64,000 nucleotides of DNA from Buchnera aphidicola str. Bp (Baizongia pistaciae). GTDB lineage: Bacteria; Pseudomonadota; Gammaproteobacteria; Enterobacterales; Enterobacteriaceae. A program made the translations under genes and the position numbers. Location: assembly GCF_000007725.1 (NCBI RefSeq), contig NC_004545.1, forward strand, positions 62,001-126,000, written 5' to 3'. Positions 18,876-28,539 of this stretch are shown piece by piece (position 1 is the first letter of the stretch; every line of letters begins with the position of its first letter). The notes under the pieces were generated by a model. The model was not told the origin of the DNA, ran no database searches, and saw only the letters and a program-made list of their open reading frames with translations.

Positions 18876-19938
18876 AATTGAATATAACGTTTCAAGAAAT
18901 AGTACTTCTGTACGTCGTGGTCAATTTTATTTAAATGCATTTCAGCTTAAAAAAGAATGCAATAATTATGTAGTTTCTAAGAATAAGAATACTTTTTTTC
19001 GTGATATGATTTTAAAAATGCAGCAAACTATAAAATTTAAAGATAACATGAAAAGTATTAATGATGATTATATTTATTTAAAAAATAATTATTGCCATAG
19101 TTATGGCATAAAAAATAAGAATTTTTGTTCTTTTGATTATTTTATTTTTAGTAAATTATTTATTATTAAAAAAACTAGTTCTTTTTCGAATTTATTTGTG
19201 TTACCTAAAATTTCTGAATTTTTTGTGCAAAAAAAATGTTTATTCATAGGTTTAAATAAATCTAAATATACTAATTTTTCATTAGGTCATAATATTTCTT
19301 CATGGTTTTATGATGACAAATTATGTTGTTTGTTTTCTATTTTAAATTTTTTAGCTGATACTTCATTGAATTCAATTTTTAGTCTAAATAGAAAACGTTA
19401 TTATAGTATAATATATTCTTTAGATAGAGATAAAATTTTTAAGTTTGGTAAAATATATAAATTGTTTGATATATTTAAAAAAAAATTCATATTGTCATGT
19501 GATTATAAATTTTGGAAAAAATTTGTTTTTAAAAAAATGTTAGTATTTTTAAATAATAAAACTAAATGTATAACATTTATTTTAAATTCAAAACATTTAG
19601 GGTCTGTATTCATATATTTTAAGATAATTAATAATAAATCCATAATTTTAGATTTAGTAACTTGTCGTAATGAAATTAAAAAAATTTTTCAGTCTCATAT
19701 TATTTATTTGAAAAATGTTTTAAAAGATTGCGGAATAGAAGTTAGTTCTATTAATGTGAGTAGTCGAGAAGAATTTTTAAATGCTGTACGAACAAATTAT
19801 GATAGGAAGTTTGATAGTAAAATTCTTAATCATTATAATACTGTTATATCTAAAACAAAAAGTCATGCATTAAGATTTTATGAATTAGATAAAAACGATT
19901 ATCAGTATAATTATAATAACATTAATATGTATGTTTAA
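18868..19938 (+). CDS. fliK: Flagellar hook-length control protein FliK, diverged
   Basis: The product is 356 aa from ATG 18868 (8-nt ATGTTTAA overlap with fliJ and an AGAGAAG ribosome site); an ATG at 18847 is possible. The first 220 residues are unrecognisable and Lys/Phe/Asn-rich. The C-terminal part from about residue 240 fits the FliK hook-length domain: ILNSKHLGSVFIYFKIINNK for LxPExLGxVxIxLxx, and later HIIYLKNVLKDCGIEVSSINV. FliK measures hook length and switches export specificity. fliL, which follows in E. coli, is missing. The divergence suggests relaxed selection. Confidence 0.82.
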   Translation: MFKIEYNVSRNSTSVRRGQFYLNAFQLKKECNNYVVSKNKNTFFRDMILKMQQTIKFKDNMKSINDDYIYLKNNYCHSYGIKNKNFCSFDYFIFSKLFIIKKTSSFSNLFVLPKISEFFVQKKCLFIGLNKSKYTNFSLGHNISSWFYDDKLCCLFSILNFLADTSLNSIFSLNRKRYYSIIYSLDRDKIFKFGKIYKLFDIFKKKFILSCDYKFWKKFVFKKMLVFLNNKTKCITFILNSKHLGSVFIYFKIINNKSIILDLVTCRNEIKKIFQSHIIYLKNVLKDCGIEVSSINVSSREEFLNAVRTNYDRKFDSKILNHYNTVISKTKSHALRFYELDKNDYQYNYNNINMYV

Positions 19939-20081
19939 AAAATAAAAAATTTATGGTTGTATTTATAATGTAGTTTATGTTGTTTTACTATAAATTTTAG
20001 TGTTTTTATTTTTAGTTTAAAAATATTTGTTATTTTAAAAAATATGAATAATTTAAATAATGTTGTTTTGGAGCGTATTTT

Positions 20082-21077
20082 ATGCAAAGTGATGTTATTT
20101 CTAGAGTTAAAAAAATTTATATTAAAAATAAAATAGATATATCTTCAAAGATTTTTCCATATTATCAGACAACAGATTATTATTTGACTTATCATAATAT
20201 GAAAGATCGTTTAGAAAATATGCATGAATGTTTTTTAAAACAATTTACTAAACATATTTCGGAATATTCAGATGTTGATTGTAAAATTTCTTTTTATAAA
20301 TTTATAATTCAAAAATTTAAAAATATAAAAAAAAATATAAAGAATAATTCTATTTCAGATTGCTTTGAAATTAGTCCATATAAGAAATTAGGAATAATAT
20401 TTGTTTCTGATAATATTTCAGATTATTTAATAGAATATTTATTTGGGGGATGTGAATTAAAAAATAGTTCAAATGGTTTATTTAAAAAGTTAACTTTATC
20501 TACGATTAACATTGTTAAAAAAATGTTTAAAATAATTTTAGAACAGTATTATTTTTTATGGAACAAAGTATCATTATGTAAAATGAAGCTTATTTTAAAT
20601 CGTTTACAAAATTTAAATGAAATATCTAATGTTAATTTTATAAATAGTAAAGATACGTTTGTAACTTTTTTGTTTCGTTTAAGAATAGCAAATAAGTTTG
20701 GAATGTTAGGAATATGTTTACCAACTTCATTGTCTTTTCAATGTAATAATGAAGCTGATGTAAATAGTGTTCATAATGTTAGTCATATTAGTTATGATAA
20801 TGTTGTTAATACTGAAATAAGAAAACGATTATTTCAAGTGATTGTTTATAATTGTAAAATAGTGTTAAAAATTGTATTAATAGAAAATTATATTACTCTT
20901 TCAAAAATTATAGCATTTAAAGTGGGTGATATATTACCTATTCATATGTTAGATAATGTTGTTGCATATTCTGAAAATGTACCAATTTTGATTGGAAAAT
21001 ATAAAATGTTTAAAAATAAATATGTATTTTGTGTTGTAGATTATTATAATTCAACTTTAAATTATAAAAATGGATAA
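20082..21077 (+). CDS. fliM: Flagellar motor switch protein FliM
   Basis: The product is 331 aa (E. coli 334). It is the C-ring component between FliG and FliN. Partial matches to the family are the central CheC-like domain (YLIEYLFGGCELKNSS; LSTINIVKKMFKIILEQYYFLW) and the C-terminal SpoA domain (ILPIHMLDNVVAYSENVPILIGKYKMFKNKY). The N-terminal CheY-P-binding motif LSQxEIDALL is not evident, in line with a genome without obvious chemotaxis here. Its end overlaps fliN by 8 nt. Confidence 0.92.
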   Translation: MQSDVISRVKKIYIKNKIDISSKIFPYYQTTDYYLTYHNMKDRLENMHECFLKQFTKHISEYSDVDCKISFYKFIIQKFKNIKKNIKNNSISDCFEISPYKKLGIIFVSDNISDYLIEYLFGGCELKNSSNGLFKKLTLSTINIVKKMFKIILEQYYFLWNKVSLCKMKLILNRLQNLNEISNVNFINSKDTFVTFLFRLRIANKFGMLGICLPTSLSFQCNNEADVNSVHNVSHISYDNVVNTEIRKRLFQVIVYNCKIVLKIVLIENYITLSKIIAFKVGDILPIHMLDNVVAYSENVPILIGKYKMFKNKYVFCVVDYYNSTLNYKNG

Positions 21078-21474
21078 TATATTAGTGAATAATAAAAATA
21101 AAAACTTATTAGATTTAAATAAAGAAGATATAAAAAAATCTTGTGAAATCGAAGATAAAATTTTTCATAGCAAAACAGTTAATGATGTTGATTTGAATCT
21201 AAATTCTAAGAATGATATTTCATCTAAAATGAAATTTATAATGGATGTTCCAGTTCATCTTACAATTGAAGTAGGAACAGTTAAAATAACTATAAAAGAC
21301 TTATTAGAACTGCGTTCTAAATCAATATTAGTATTAGATAAGCATGCGGGAGATCCTTTAAACATATTGGTTAATGGTTATGTTATTGCTACAGGAGAGC
21401 TAGTAGTTACGGAAAATAAATATGGTATTAGAATTATCAATATTATTGATAATTCTGTATTTAAAAAGCTTTAA
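21070..21474 (+). CDS. fliN: Flagellar motor switch protein FliN
   Basis: The product is 134 aa (E. coli 137). The SpoA domain fills residues 55-134: MDVPVHLTIEVGTVKITIKD, LELRSKSILVLDKHAGDPLNI and GELVVTENKYGIRI, all strongly family-like. FliN forms the bottom of the C ring and docks FliH-FliI for export. It is much better conserved than FliM, fitting an export role. The N-terminal 50 residues are variable. It starts inside the fliM 3' end. Confidence 0.96.
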   Translation: MDNILVNNKNKNLLDLNKEDIKKSCEIEDKIFHSKTVNDVDLNLNSKNDISSKMKFIMDVPVHLTIEVGTVKITIKDLLELRSKSILVLDKHAGDPLNILVNGYVIATGELVVTENKYGIRIINIIDNSVFKKL

Positions 21475-21535
21475 TTAAATAATTTATTATCAGGATAAAA
21501 ATATTTTATTTTATAAAATTATAATCTTTTAATTT

Positions 21536-22618
21536 ATGTTGATCGATATTATGTTTGAAAAAATAGGAATATCATTATTTGAGTTAGTGACATCAATTAT
21601 ATTTATTAGTTGGATAGTGAAAAAGTTTATTTTAGATAAGAATGTTATAATTCAATCGTATATGAAAGTAGAGTCTAAAATTTCTTTAGGATATAATGAA
21701 AAAATTATTATTGTTGATATTAAAGATGTTAGATTAGTTTTAGGTGTTACTTCAAAAAGAATTGTGCATTTATATACATTACCTCCAATTGTTTATAAAA
21801 AAAGTCAAGATTCTCTAATTAAATCTTCTAATGTTGGCTATAAGCGAAATAATTACATTAGAACTATGTGGAATAAAACAATGGTATATCAAATTGCTTC
21901 ATTATGCGTATTTTTATTATTTTGTCCTTCTTATGCATATGCAGGTATTCCAGATGTGATTAGTCATACATCATCAGATGGTGGGCAAATTTGGTCCATT
22001 CCAATTCAAACGTTAGTTTTTATTACATCATTAACGTTTATCCCAACTGTTTTATTAATGATGACTAGTTTTTCTCGCATAGTTATTGTGTTTAGTTTGT
22101 TACGTAGTGCCTTAGGAACGCCATATTCTCCTCCTAATCAAATTTTAGTGGGTTTGTCTTTAATACTAACTTTTTTTATTATGGCGCCTATTTTTGATAA
22201 AATTTATCAAGATTCTTATTTACCCTTTAGCGAAGATAAAATTTCTATAGATACAGCAATTGTGAGGGGGGCTAAACCTCTTCATAAGTTTATGGTTAAT
22301 CAAACTCGTCAAGTAGATTTAGAGTTTTTTTCAAAATTAGCTAATATTTCTACTTTTTCTCGGAAGGAAGAGATTCCAATGAGAGTTTTATTGCCGTCAT
22401 TTATTACTAGTGAATTAAAGACAGCTTTTCAGATTGGTTTTACTATATTTATACCATTTTTAATCATAGATTTGGTAGTTTCTAGTGTACTTATGTCATT
22501 GGGAATGATGATGGTTCCTCCTTCTACTATATCGTTGCCTTTTAAATTAATGTTATTTGTGTTGGTTGATGGTTGGCAATTGTTGATTACGTCTTTAACT
22601 CATAGTTTTTATCATTAA
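21536..22618 (+). CDS. fliP: FliO-FliP fusion, flagellar export gate protein
   Basis: The product is 360 aa; E. coli FliP is 245. Residues 1-95 resemble FliO: a transmembrane helix (about 10-30), then [20 protein letters not shown] and [15 protein letters not shown], the FliO cytoplasmic signature. Residues 111-136 look like the FliP signal peptide ([20 protein letters not shown], then PSYAYA before Gly137). Residues 137-360 give 224 aa of mature FliP, exactly the E. coli mature length, with [31 protein letters not shown] and [17 protein letters not shown]-type motifs. In E. coli fliO and fliP are separate adjacent genes. Possible internal starts for FliP are the ATGs at 21866 and 21881. FliP forms the export gate pore with FliQ and FliR. 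Confidence 0.93.
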   Translation: MLIDIMFEKIGISLFELVTSIIFISWIVKKFILDKNVIIQSYMKVESKISLGYNEKIIIVDIKDVRLVLGVTSKRIVHLYTLPPIVYKKSQDSLIKSSNVGYKRNNYIRTMWNKTMVYQIASLCVFLLFCPSYAYAGIPDVISHTSSDGGQIWSIPIQTLVFITSLTFIPTVLLMMTSFSRIVIVFSLLRSALGTPYSPPNQILVGLSLILTFFIMAPIFDKIYQDSYLPFSEDKISIDTAIVRGAKPLHKFMVNQTRQVDLEFFSKLANISTFSRKEEIPMRVLLPSFITSELKTAFQIGFTIFIPFLIIDLVVSSVLMSLGMMMVPPSTISLPFKLMLFVLVDGWQLLITSLTHSFYH

Positions 22619-22701
22619 TTTTTATGATTTAGTTAAAGTAAAATAATTTTGATTATCTAATAATTACATTTTATTGTTATTTAAAAGAGAATTCTAATTC
22701 C

Positions 22702-22974
22702 ATGACTATTGAATCTGTAATGAGTTTATTTTATGATGCTATGAAAGTAACGTTAATGATTTCTTTACCCTTATTATTGTCAGCGTTATGTTGTGGTTTA
22801 ATTGTAAGTATTTTTCAAGCTGCCACTCAAATAAACGAACAGACGTTATCTTTTATTCCTAAAATAGCTGCAGTATTAGTATCTATTGTTATTTTTGGTC
22901 CATGGATGTTAGTTATATTATCAGATTATACACATACTTTATTTTATAATTTGTCTTATATTACTTATTCATAA
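22702..22974 (+). CDS. fliQ: Flagellar export gate protein FliQ
   Basis: The product is 90 aa (E. coli 89). It is a two-helix membrane protein of the export gate. The sequence MTIESVMSLFYDAMKVTLM and GLIVSIFQAATQINEQTLSF, then PKIAAVLV, matches the family closely, including the loop QAATQINEQTL. Its stop codon overlaps the fliR start by one base (TAATG), which implies translational coupling. Confidence 0.97.
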   Translation: MTIESVMSLFYDAMKVTLMISLPLLLSALCCGLIVSIFQAATQINEQTLSFIPKIAAVLVSIVIFGPWMLVILSDYTHTLFYNLSYITYS

Positions 22975-23747
22975 TGTTCCAGTTTAATTTTAATGATTTT
23001 ATATTATTTATTTATAATTTATTTTTTCCAGCTGTACGTATTCTTGCGTTATTTTCTACGGCACCGTTATTTAATAGTAAATTTATTGAAAAAAAAATTA
23101 AACTGATAATGGCTTTTGTTATTAGTTGGATTTTTTCTTCTTTTTTACCAAAGGTAAATATAGCTATATTTTCTGTTGACGGAATTTTAATTATTATCGA
23201 ACAAATGTTAATTGGTATATTATTAGGATTAACCATGCAATTGATATTTTCTTCTATTTTTATGTCTGGAGAAATAATTAGTTTACAAATGGGTTTATCA
23301 TTTTCTTCATTGTTTGATTTTAATAGCCGTTCTAATTTGTCTGCTTTGTCACATTTTGTTCATATTTTTTTATTATTATTATTTTTAGAATGGAATGGTC
23401 ATATTTGGATGTTGTCTGCTTTATTTGACACTTTTATTACTATACCTATTCAAAAAATATATTTAGATCCTAATATTTTTTTAAAGGTAGTAAATTTTTC
23501 TAAATATATTTTTTTTGACAGTATAATGTTATTATTCCCAATTATTATTGTTCAATTATTATTGAATTTATCTATTGGAATTTTGAATCGTGTAGCTCCT
23601 CAAATTTCTATTTTATCTTTAGGATTTACTGTTACTTTATTAGTTGGAATAATTTTGTTATATTTTTTTATTCCAATTTTTCCTTCATCTTGTATTGTAA
23701 TTTTTCGTCGTTTACAGAGTTTTGTATTAACTTTGTTTAATAGTTAA
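22974..23747 (+). CDS. fliR: Flagellar export gate protein FliR
   Basis: The product is 257 aa (E. coli 261), highly hydrophobic with about six membrane segments. It completes the FliP5-Q4-R1 pore. Family-like blocks are FFPAVRILALFSTAPLFNSK, EQMLIGILLGLTMQLIFSSI and GEIISLQMGLSFSSLFD, and NRVAPQISILSLGF near residue 205. It is the last gene of the plus-strand flagellar operon. fliR in E. coli also ends the fliLMNOPQR operon. Confidence 0.96.
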   Translation: MFQFNFNDFILFIYNLFFPAVRILALFSTAPLFNSKFIEKKIKLIMAFVISWIFSSFLPKVNIAIFSVDGILIIIEQMLIGILLGLTMQLIFSSIFMSGEIISLQMGLSFSSLFDFNSRSNLSALSHFVHIFLLLLFLEWNGHIWMLSALFDTFITIPIQKIYLDPNIFLKVVNFSKYIFFDSIMLLFPIIIVQLLLNLSIGILNRVAPQISILSLGFTVTLLVGIILLYFFIPIFPSSCIVIFRRLQSFVLTLFNS

Positions 23748-24139
23748 ATATAAATTAAATTATGTAAATGTGGTTTTTAGGGAATTTGTGAATAAATTAG
23801 TTTTATTTATAGGTAAGAAAATATAAATTGTATTTGAAGTATTGGAAATGTTTTATATTAAGAAATAATATTAAAAATTTTTAAATTTTTTCTTGTAATA
23901 TTATATTAAAAATTTAATGTATAATGTTAATAATCAACTCGATAAAATTTAGATTTATTAGGATGTTAAAAAGAATTGTTTTTATGTGTAGTTTAAGTAG
24001 AAGACAATATAGTTTTTTAACATTTATATTTTTAAATAGTAAGGAATTTAAAATTCCTTACTAAATAAATTAATTTAAAATTTGTTTAGTAAAAATTTTT
24101 AATGTATAAACATGTATTTTAATTTTAAAAATTTTTAAT
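23748..24139. other. Intergenic region between convergent fliR and rpmG
   Basis: This is 392 nt without a gene. Several AAAATTT-type AT repeats lie at 23865-23915. The only clear structure is the near-perfect inverted repeat at 24037-24063, listed separately. Confidence 0.5.
24037..24063. terminator. Probable bidirectional terminator hairpin
   Basis: TAGTAAGGAA (24037-24046) pairs perfectly with TTCCTTACTA (24054-24063) around a 7-nt loop of TTTAAAA. It lies between the converging fliR and rpmG genes, where a shared terminator is expected. Neither side has a strong T-run. Confidence 0.55.
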
Positions 24140-24307
24140 TTATTTTATTTTTGCTTCTTTATATAAAACATGTTTTCTAATTTTAGGATCGTACTTTTTT
24201 AATTCTATTTTTTTGGATGGTGCTTTTTTATTTTTTGTAGTAGTGTAGTAATGTTTACTTCCTGAAGAAGATATTAATTTTATTTTTTCTCTAGAGCTTT
24301 TAGCCAT
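24140..24307 (-). CDS. rpmG: 50S ribosomal protein L33
   Basis: This 55-codon gene is short but unmistakable on the reverse strand. The product is exactly the E. coli length and begins [20 protein letters not shown], with TTTKNKK and ends [12 protein letters not shown]. It is a component of the large subunit near the E site. It is cotranscribed with rpmB upstream on the same strand (41 nt between rpmB stop and this ATG), as in E. coli rpmBG. Confidence 0.98.
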   Translation of the reverse strand: MAKSSREKIKLISSSGSKHYYTTTKNKKAPSKKIELKKYDPKIRKHVLYKEAKIK

Positions 24308-24348
24308 ACTTGTTTATTTATATACCTTTGGATTGTAATTATTTAATT

Positions 24349-24573
24349 TCATTTGTGTAATTTTTTTATTTTAAGCGAATTTAACCCTAATTTGTCTATA
24401 TTTCTCATTCCTTTAGCAGATACTCTTAGTATTATAAATCTTTTTGTTTTAGGGTTCCAAAATTTATGAAAATGTAAATTTGGAAAAAATCGTCTTTTTG
24501 TTGCATTCATGGCATGTGAGCGATTGTTTCCGGTAATAGGTTTTTTCCCAGTTATTTGACATATTTTTGACAT
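24349..24573 (-). CDS. rpmB: 50S ribosomal protein L28
   Basis: The product is 74 aa (E. coli 78). It begins [20 protein letters not shown], followed by [19 protein letters not shown] and [15 protein letters not shown], matching bL28 throughout. The four C-terminal residues of E. coli are missing. The ATG at 24573 is preferred to one nine codons upstream (24600) because it reproduces the conserved N-terminus. It is followed by rpmG in the same direction. Confidence 0.98.
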   Translation of the reverse strand: MSKICQITGKKPITGNNRSHAMNATKRRFFPNLHFHKFWNPKTKRFIILRVSAKGMRNIDKLGLNSLKIKKLHK

Positions 24574-24787
24574 TTTTTTCCTAAAATAATTTATGTACAT
24601 TATAAATTTTTAATGATATTCATTAAATATGACTTATAAGAAATGTATTAGTTTCGTATATTTATATACTATTTTGAAAGTTGTAACAATCTTTTTAAAA
24701 TAAAATTTTTGAGTACGATTCAGTATTTAATGATATTACTTTTTTAAAAGTATGGATAAACTTTATGTATTAGTTGGATTTATTTTA

Positions 24788-27728
24788 ATGAATATTTTAA
24801 AAAAGGTTTTTTTATCCACAATTTTTGTTAGTATCATATTTTGTTTGGGGATTTTATTTTTAGTTAAAAGTAATTTGGGATTACGCACAATATTTTTTTT
24901 ATCGCATTATTTAGTACCAGAATTAGAAGTTGATCAATTAATTGGAACATTAAATAATTTTAAATTAATCAACGTAAAATATAAAAGTAAAAATATTTTA
25001 CTTACAATTAAAGTACTTCAGTTAAATTTTATTGTGCATATTTTTAAAAAATTTTATATTGATGTTAATTTAGTTACGTGTAAAAACGTTAATTTTTTTA
25101 TAAAAAATATAAATGATGTCAATTTTAAAACAAATGGTGTTTTCCCTTTAAATTTGAAATCGAAATTTTTTTCGTATTTTTTTATTTTTTTTAAAGATAT
25201 TCGTTTTTACAATTTTACTGCAAATGTTGATGGTGTTGAATTATTCACAAATTTTTTTTCTAGTAAAGGATATTGGAATAAACAATTTTTAGAATTAGAA
25301 TTTTTTAAAACAGATGTTGTTAGTATAAACAATTTCTATTGTTTTGACAGTACTAATAATTACTGTCGATTTAATAGTAGAAATTTTTTAGTTTGTTGTA
25401 GGCAGTATTTAAAAATGTTATTTAATTATTTTAAAAAAGGTAATTTTGATACTTTTGTTAACATAGATATTGCAAATTTTTCATGCAATAAAATTTATTT
25501 AGAAGATAATAAAAATATTTCTATATCGAAATTTTTTATAAATTTTAGAATATTTAAAAATAGTGTCAATATAAAAAGATTATTTTTTGTTTTTAGGAGA
25601 ATGTTTAAAGTACGTATTAACGGGTTTATAAATATCAATCAAAATTATATTAATTTAACGATTAATTGTGTTAATAAGAATGAGATATATGGTAGTAGTT
25701 CTAATATAAAAATAATAATTCATGGATTGTGGTTATCAATTTTAAAGATAAATTTTTATATAGATAAAATTAATATTAATTTTTTAATAAAAAGAATTTT
25801 AATGCCCGAAAAGTTGATATTTAAGTGCAAATTACGATTATCAAACTTAAATTCTTACATTCATAGAAAAAATTTTTCGTATTTAAATAATTTTAAGTTA
25901 GAGATATTTACTAATTCTTCAGAATATTTTTTTCAAAGTTATAGTGTGTTAAATATAAAGGATGTTTTTCCTATAAAGTTTTGTTTGTTAGGGATAGGAA
26001 ATTATAAAAATATATTTTTAAAATTGATAAAGTTTAGGATATTTCAAAAAAAAATTTTATGTAATTATGAATGGAAATACTGCAGTAATAGAGATTTAGT
26101 TCAAAAATTTTTATTAAACAAATTTTTTGATAACTTAAAAAAAACAAAATTATTAATAAATATTAAAAAGATTATTTTAAATAATGATTTTAATGAAAAG
26201 ATTTTATTATTAAGTTCAAATTTTCTAAATATTCGTGATAAATATATTTTTACAGATGTGCATATAATTTCTGGAAAGAATAGTTTTTCCATGCGAAGTG
26301 ATTTTAATAGTTTTTTAAATTTAAATGTATTTTTTAGTATAAAGGACTTAAAATTTTTTTTTCCAAATTTTGATGGGAAATTTGATATTGATGTAAAAAT
26401 TTTTAGATCTATAAATTATTATCATGCTATATGTAAGTTCATAGGAAATAAGCTAGATTTTAACATATTTAAAATTGTTAATATTAAATTTTTAATTGAT
26501 ATAAATAGTAAAGATTTTTTAAATACTATTTTTTTGTCAGTAACAAAATTATTTTTTGGGAATTTATATGTTAACCATGTATTTTTTAAAATAAAAAATG
26601 AACATGATAAGCGTTATTTAGCAACGATATGTTTATCAAGTTATAATAATTTTATGCGTTTAATTTTAGATAAATATTTTAATATTAATGTTTTTATTCA
26701 AACAAATGTTTTAAGAAAAATTAATTATTTTAAATTTTATTTAGACTCTAATGTTAATAAAACAGTTTTTGCACTTATTTCTTATCTTTTTTCTAATTAT
26801 TATAAAAAAATTAATATAAATTATGTCTCTTTTTTTAAACATTCTATTAAATCTAAATTTGTAAAGTTTTTAAATAAATTTATTTATGTTAAGCAAATTT
26901 TTTAATCAATTATTTGAGTTTTGTAACACAAAAAATATTCTAAGTATTGATTCTATTTTATTAATTAACGCTAAATTTAGTATAAATCTAAATAATATCA
27001 TGAAATATGAATTTTCTTTTCTTATTGATGTTATTAATTATGACGCATTAAGCGAAAAGTTTCGTTCAAGGTTGCAAATTAAAAATATTGGTAATAAATC
27101 TAAAGTATTATCAGGAGTTATAAATTTTGATAATTATAAATTAGATTTTTTTAACAGTACAACATTTTTTTAAAGCGTGTGCATCTTCTATATACATCTG
27201 TAAAGAATGATTTAAAATTTGGGAATAATAAATATTTTTGTATCGTAATAGATAATCTTCAATGGAAAAATTTTTTTATTAAAAATATTGTTTTTTTAGA
27301 TGTGTTAAATTTACACAATATTATTATAAAAATTGATAAATATAATGTTGAATTTAGATGTTTATTAGAAATAAAAAATCGTGTATCTATGTTTTTAAAA
27401 TTGAATTATTTTTATAATATTTCTGAAATGAATTGCGATAGACTATATGTTTTAATTAGTAATTTTAAGATAAAAATGTTTGTATTGTATTATAATAATT
27501 TGTTTAAGATATTAAAAACATGGAATTTTTTCTTCATATGAACAAGAAAAGTATGTTCGTTGTTCTAAATTTAACATGGATAAATTTATTCCTTTAGATA
27601 TGAAAATTTTTGTTAATGTGAATCGTAATTTTTATATTAAATGTTTAGGTATTGAAATAGGTATGTATGATTTTTTTAAAAATTTAAATTTCTTTTTAAA
27701 AAATTTTGTTTTTTTAATTAATGAATAA
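24788..27728 (+). pseudogene. tamB: tamB/ytfN translocation and assembly module, frame broken at three T-runs
   Basis: TamB spans the periplasm and moves lipid or assembles outer-membrane proteins. The N-terminus matches (signal anchor, then NLGLRTIFFLSHYLVPELEV, and LIGTLNNFKLINVKYKSKN). The frame opens at 24788 (an ATG 12 codons upstream also exists) and stops at 26905. It continues in a second frame to 27173, a third to 27541 and a fourth to 27728. The breaks lie at T6 (about 26897), T7 (27165-27171) and T6 (about 27526). One base lost, gained and lost respectively would join everything. The last segment reads IPLDMKIFVNVNRNFYIKC, like the conserved TamB C-terminal block, but the rest of the C-terminus is missing. 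tamA is not in this window. Codon use is extremely Lys/Asn/Phe-rich. Confidence 0.82.
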
Positions 27729-27869
27729 GAATTATTTTTTTTAATTTTTTTGCATAAAAAGTATTATTAAGAAATTGTTAATCGGGCTAATTTTATTGTA
27801 TATTATTAAAATTTTTATATCAAAATTTATTATTTAAATTTTAAATTTAGTTTTAAACAATTAAATTTT

Positions 27870-27889
27870 GCTCTCCGTGTCAGGAGAGC
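27870..27889. terminator. Strong GC-rich terminator hairpin between tamB and ppa
   Basis: GCTCTCC (27870-27876) pairs perfectly with GGAGAGC (27883-27889) with a 6-nt loop. On the plus strand it is followed by TCTTTTGTTT, a typical intrinsic terminator for tamB transcripts. On the minus strand it follows the ppa stop and precedes AAAATTT, so it may act in both directions. It stands out in GC content from its surroundings. Confidence 0.75.
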
Positions 27890-27897
27890 TCTTTTGT

Positions 27898-28425
27898 TTA
27901 TTTGTGAAATTTTTCGCACGCAGAAAGTATTATTTTTTCTGCATTTTTTTTATTTTCCCATCCTATTATTTTTACCCATTTATTATTTTCTAAATTTTTA
28001 TAGTGTTTAAAAAAATGGATTATTTGTTGTTTTAGTGTTGGTGATAAGTGACAAATGTCATTTATGGAAGAATATTCTAGACATACTTTAGGGTGAGGGA
28101 TTGCAATAATTTTGTAATCTTCTCCAGATTCATCAAACATATTTAGCACACCTATAGGTTTACATCTTATAATTGATCCTGGTAGTATAGGATATGGTGT
28201 GTGTACTAGGACATCTAGTGGATCTCCATCATTAGATTTAGTTTTATTAATAAAGCCATAATTACAGGGATAAAACATAGGAACAGGTATAAATCTATCT
28301 ACAAATAATAATCCTAGATCCTTGTTAACTTCATATTTTATTGGATTAGAGTGCGCAGAAATTTCGATAATCACATATATGTCTTCAGGAATATTTTTTC
28401 CAGATAAAACTGTATTTAAAGTCAT
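27898..28425 (-). CDS. ppa: Inorganic pyrophosphatase
   Basis: The product is 175 aa (E. coli 176). It hydrolyses pyrophosphate released by biosynthesis, driving those reactions. The family I signature is intact: KYEVNKDLGLLFVDRF, FYPCNYGFINKT and NDGDPLDVLV with the metal-binding Asp residues, then KVCLEYSSINDI and the C-terminal KWVKIIGWEN. AGGTCCTT-type purine-rich sequence (AAGGACC read on the plus strand) precedes the ATG. It is convergent with tamB, as in E. coli where ppa lies close to ytfN. Confidence 0.98.
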   Translation of the reverse strand: MTLNTVLSGKNIPEDIYVIIEISAHSNPIKYEVNKDLGLLFVDRFIPVPMFYPCNYGFINKTKSNDGDPLDVLVHTPYPILPGSIIRCKPIGVLNMFDESGEDYKIIAIPHPKVCLEYSSINDICHLSPTLKQQIIHFFKHYKNLENNKWVKIIGWENKKNAEKIILSACEKFHK

Positions 28426-28539
28426 TAAGGACCTCTTTTTTTTAACAAATTAATTTTAAATTTCGTATTGATATTTTTGAAAATGTATTTTAACTATATT
28501 ATTAAAACAAGTAGTTTTAGAGATTTTAAGGAATTTAAC

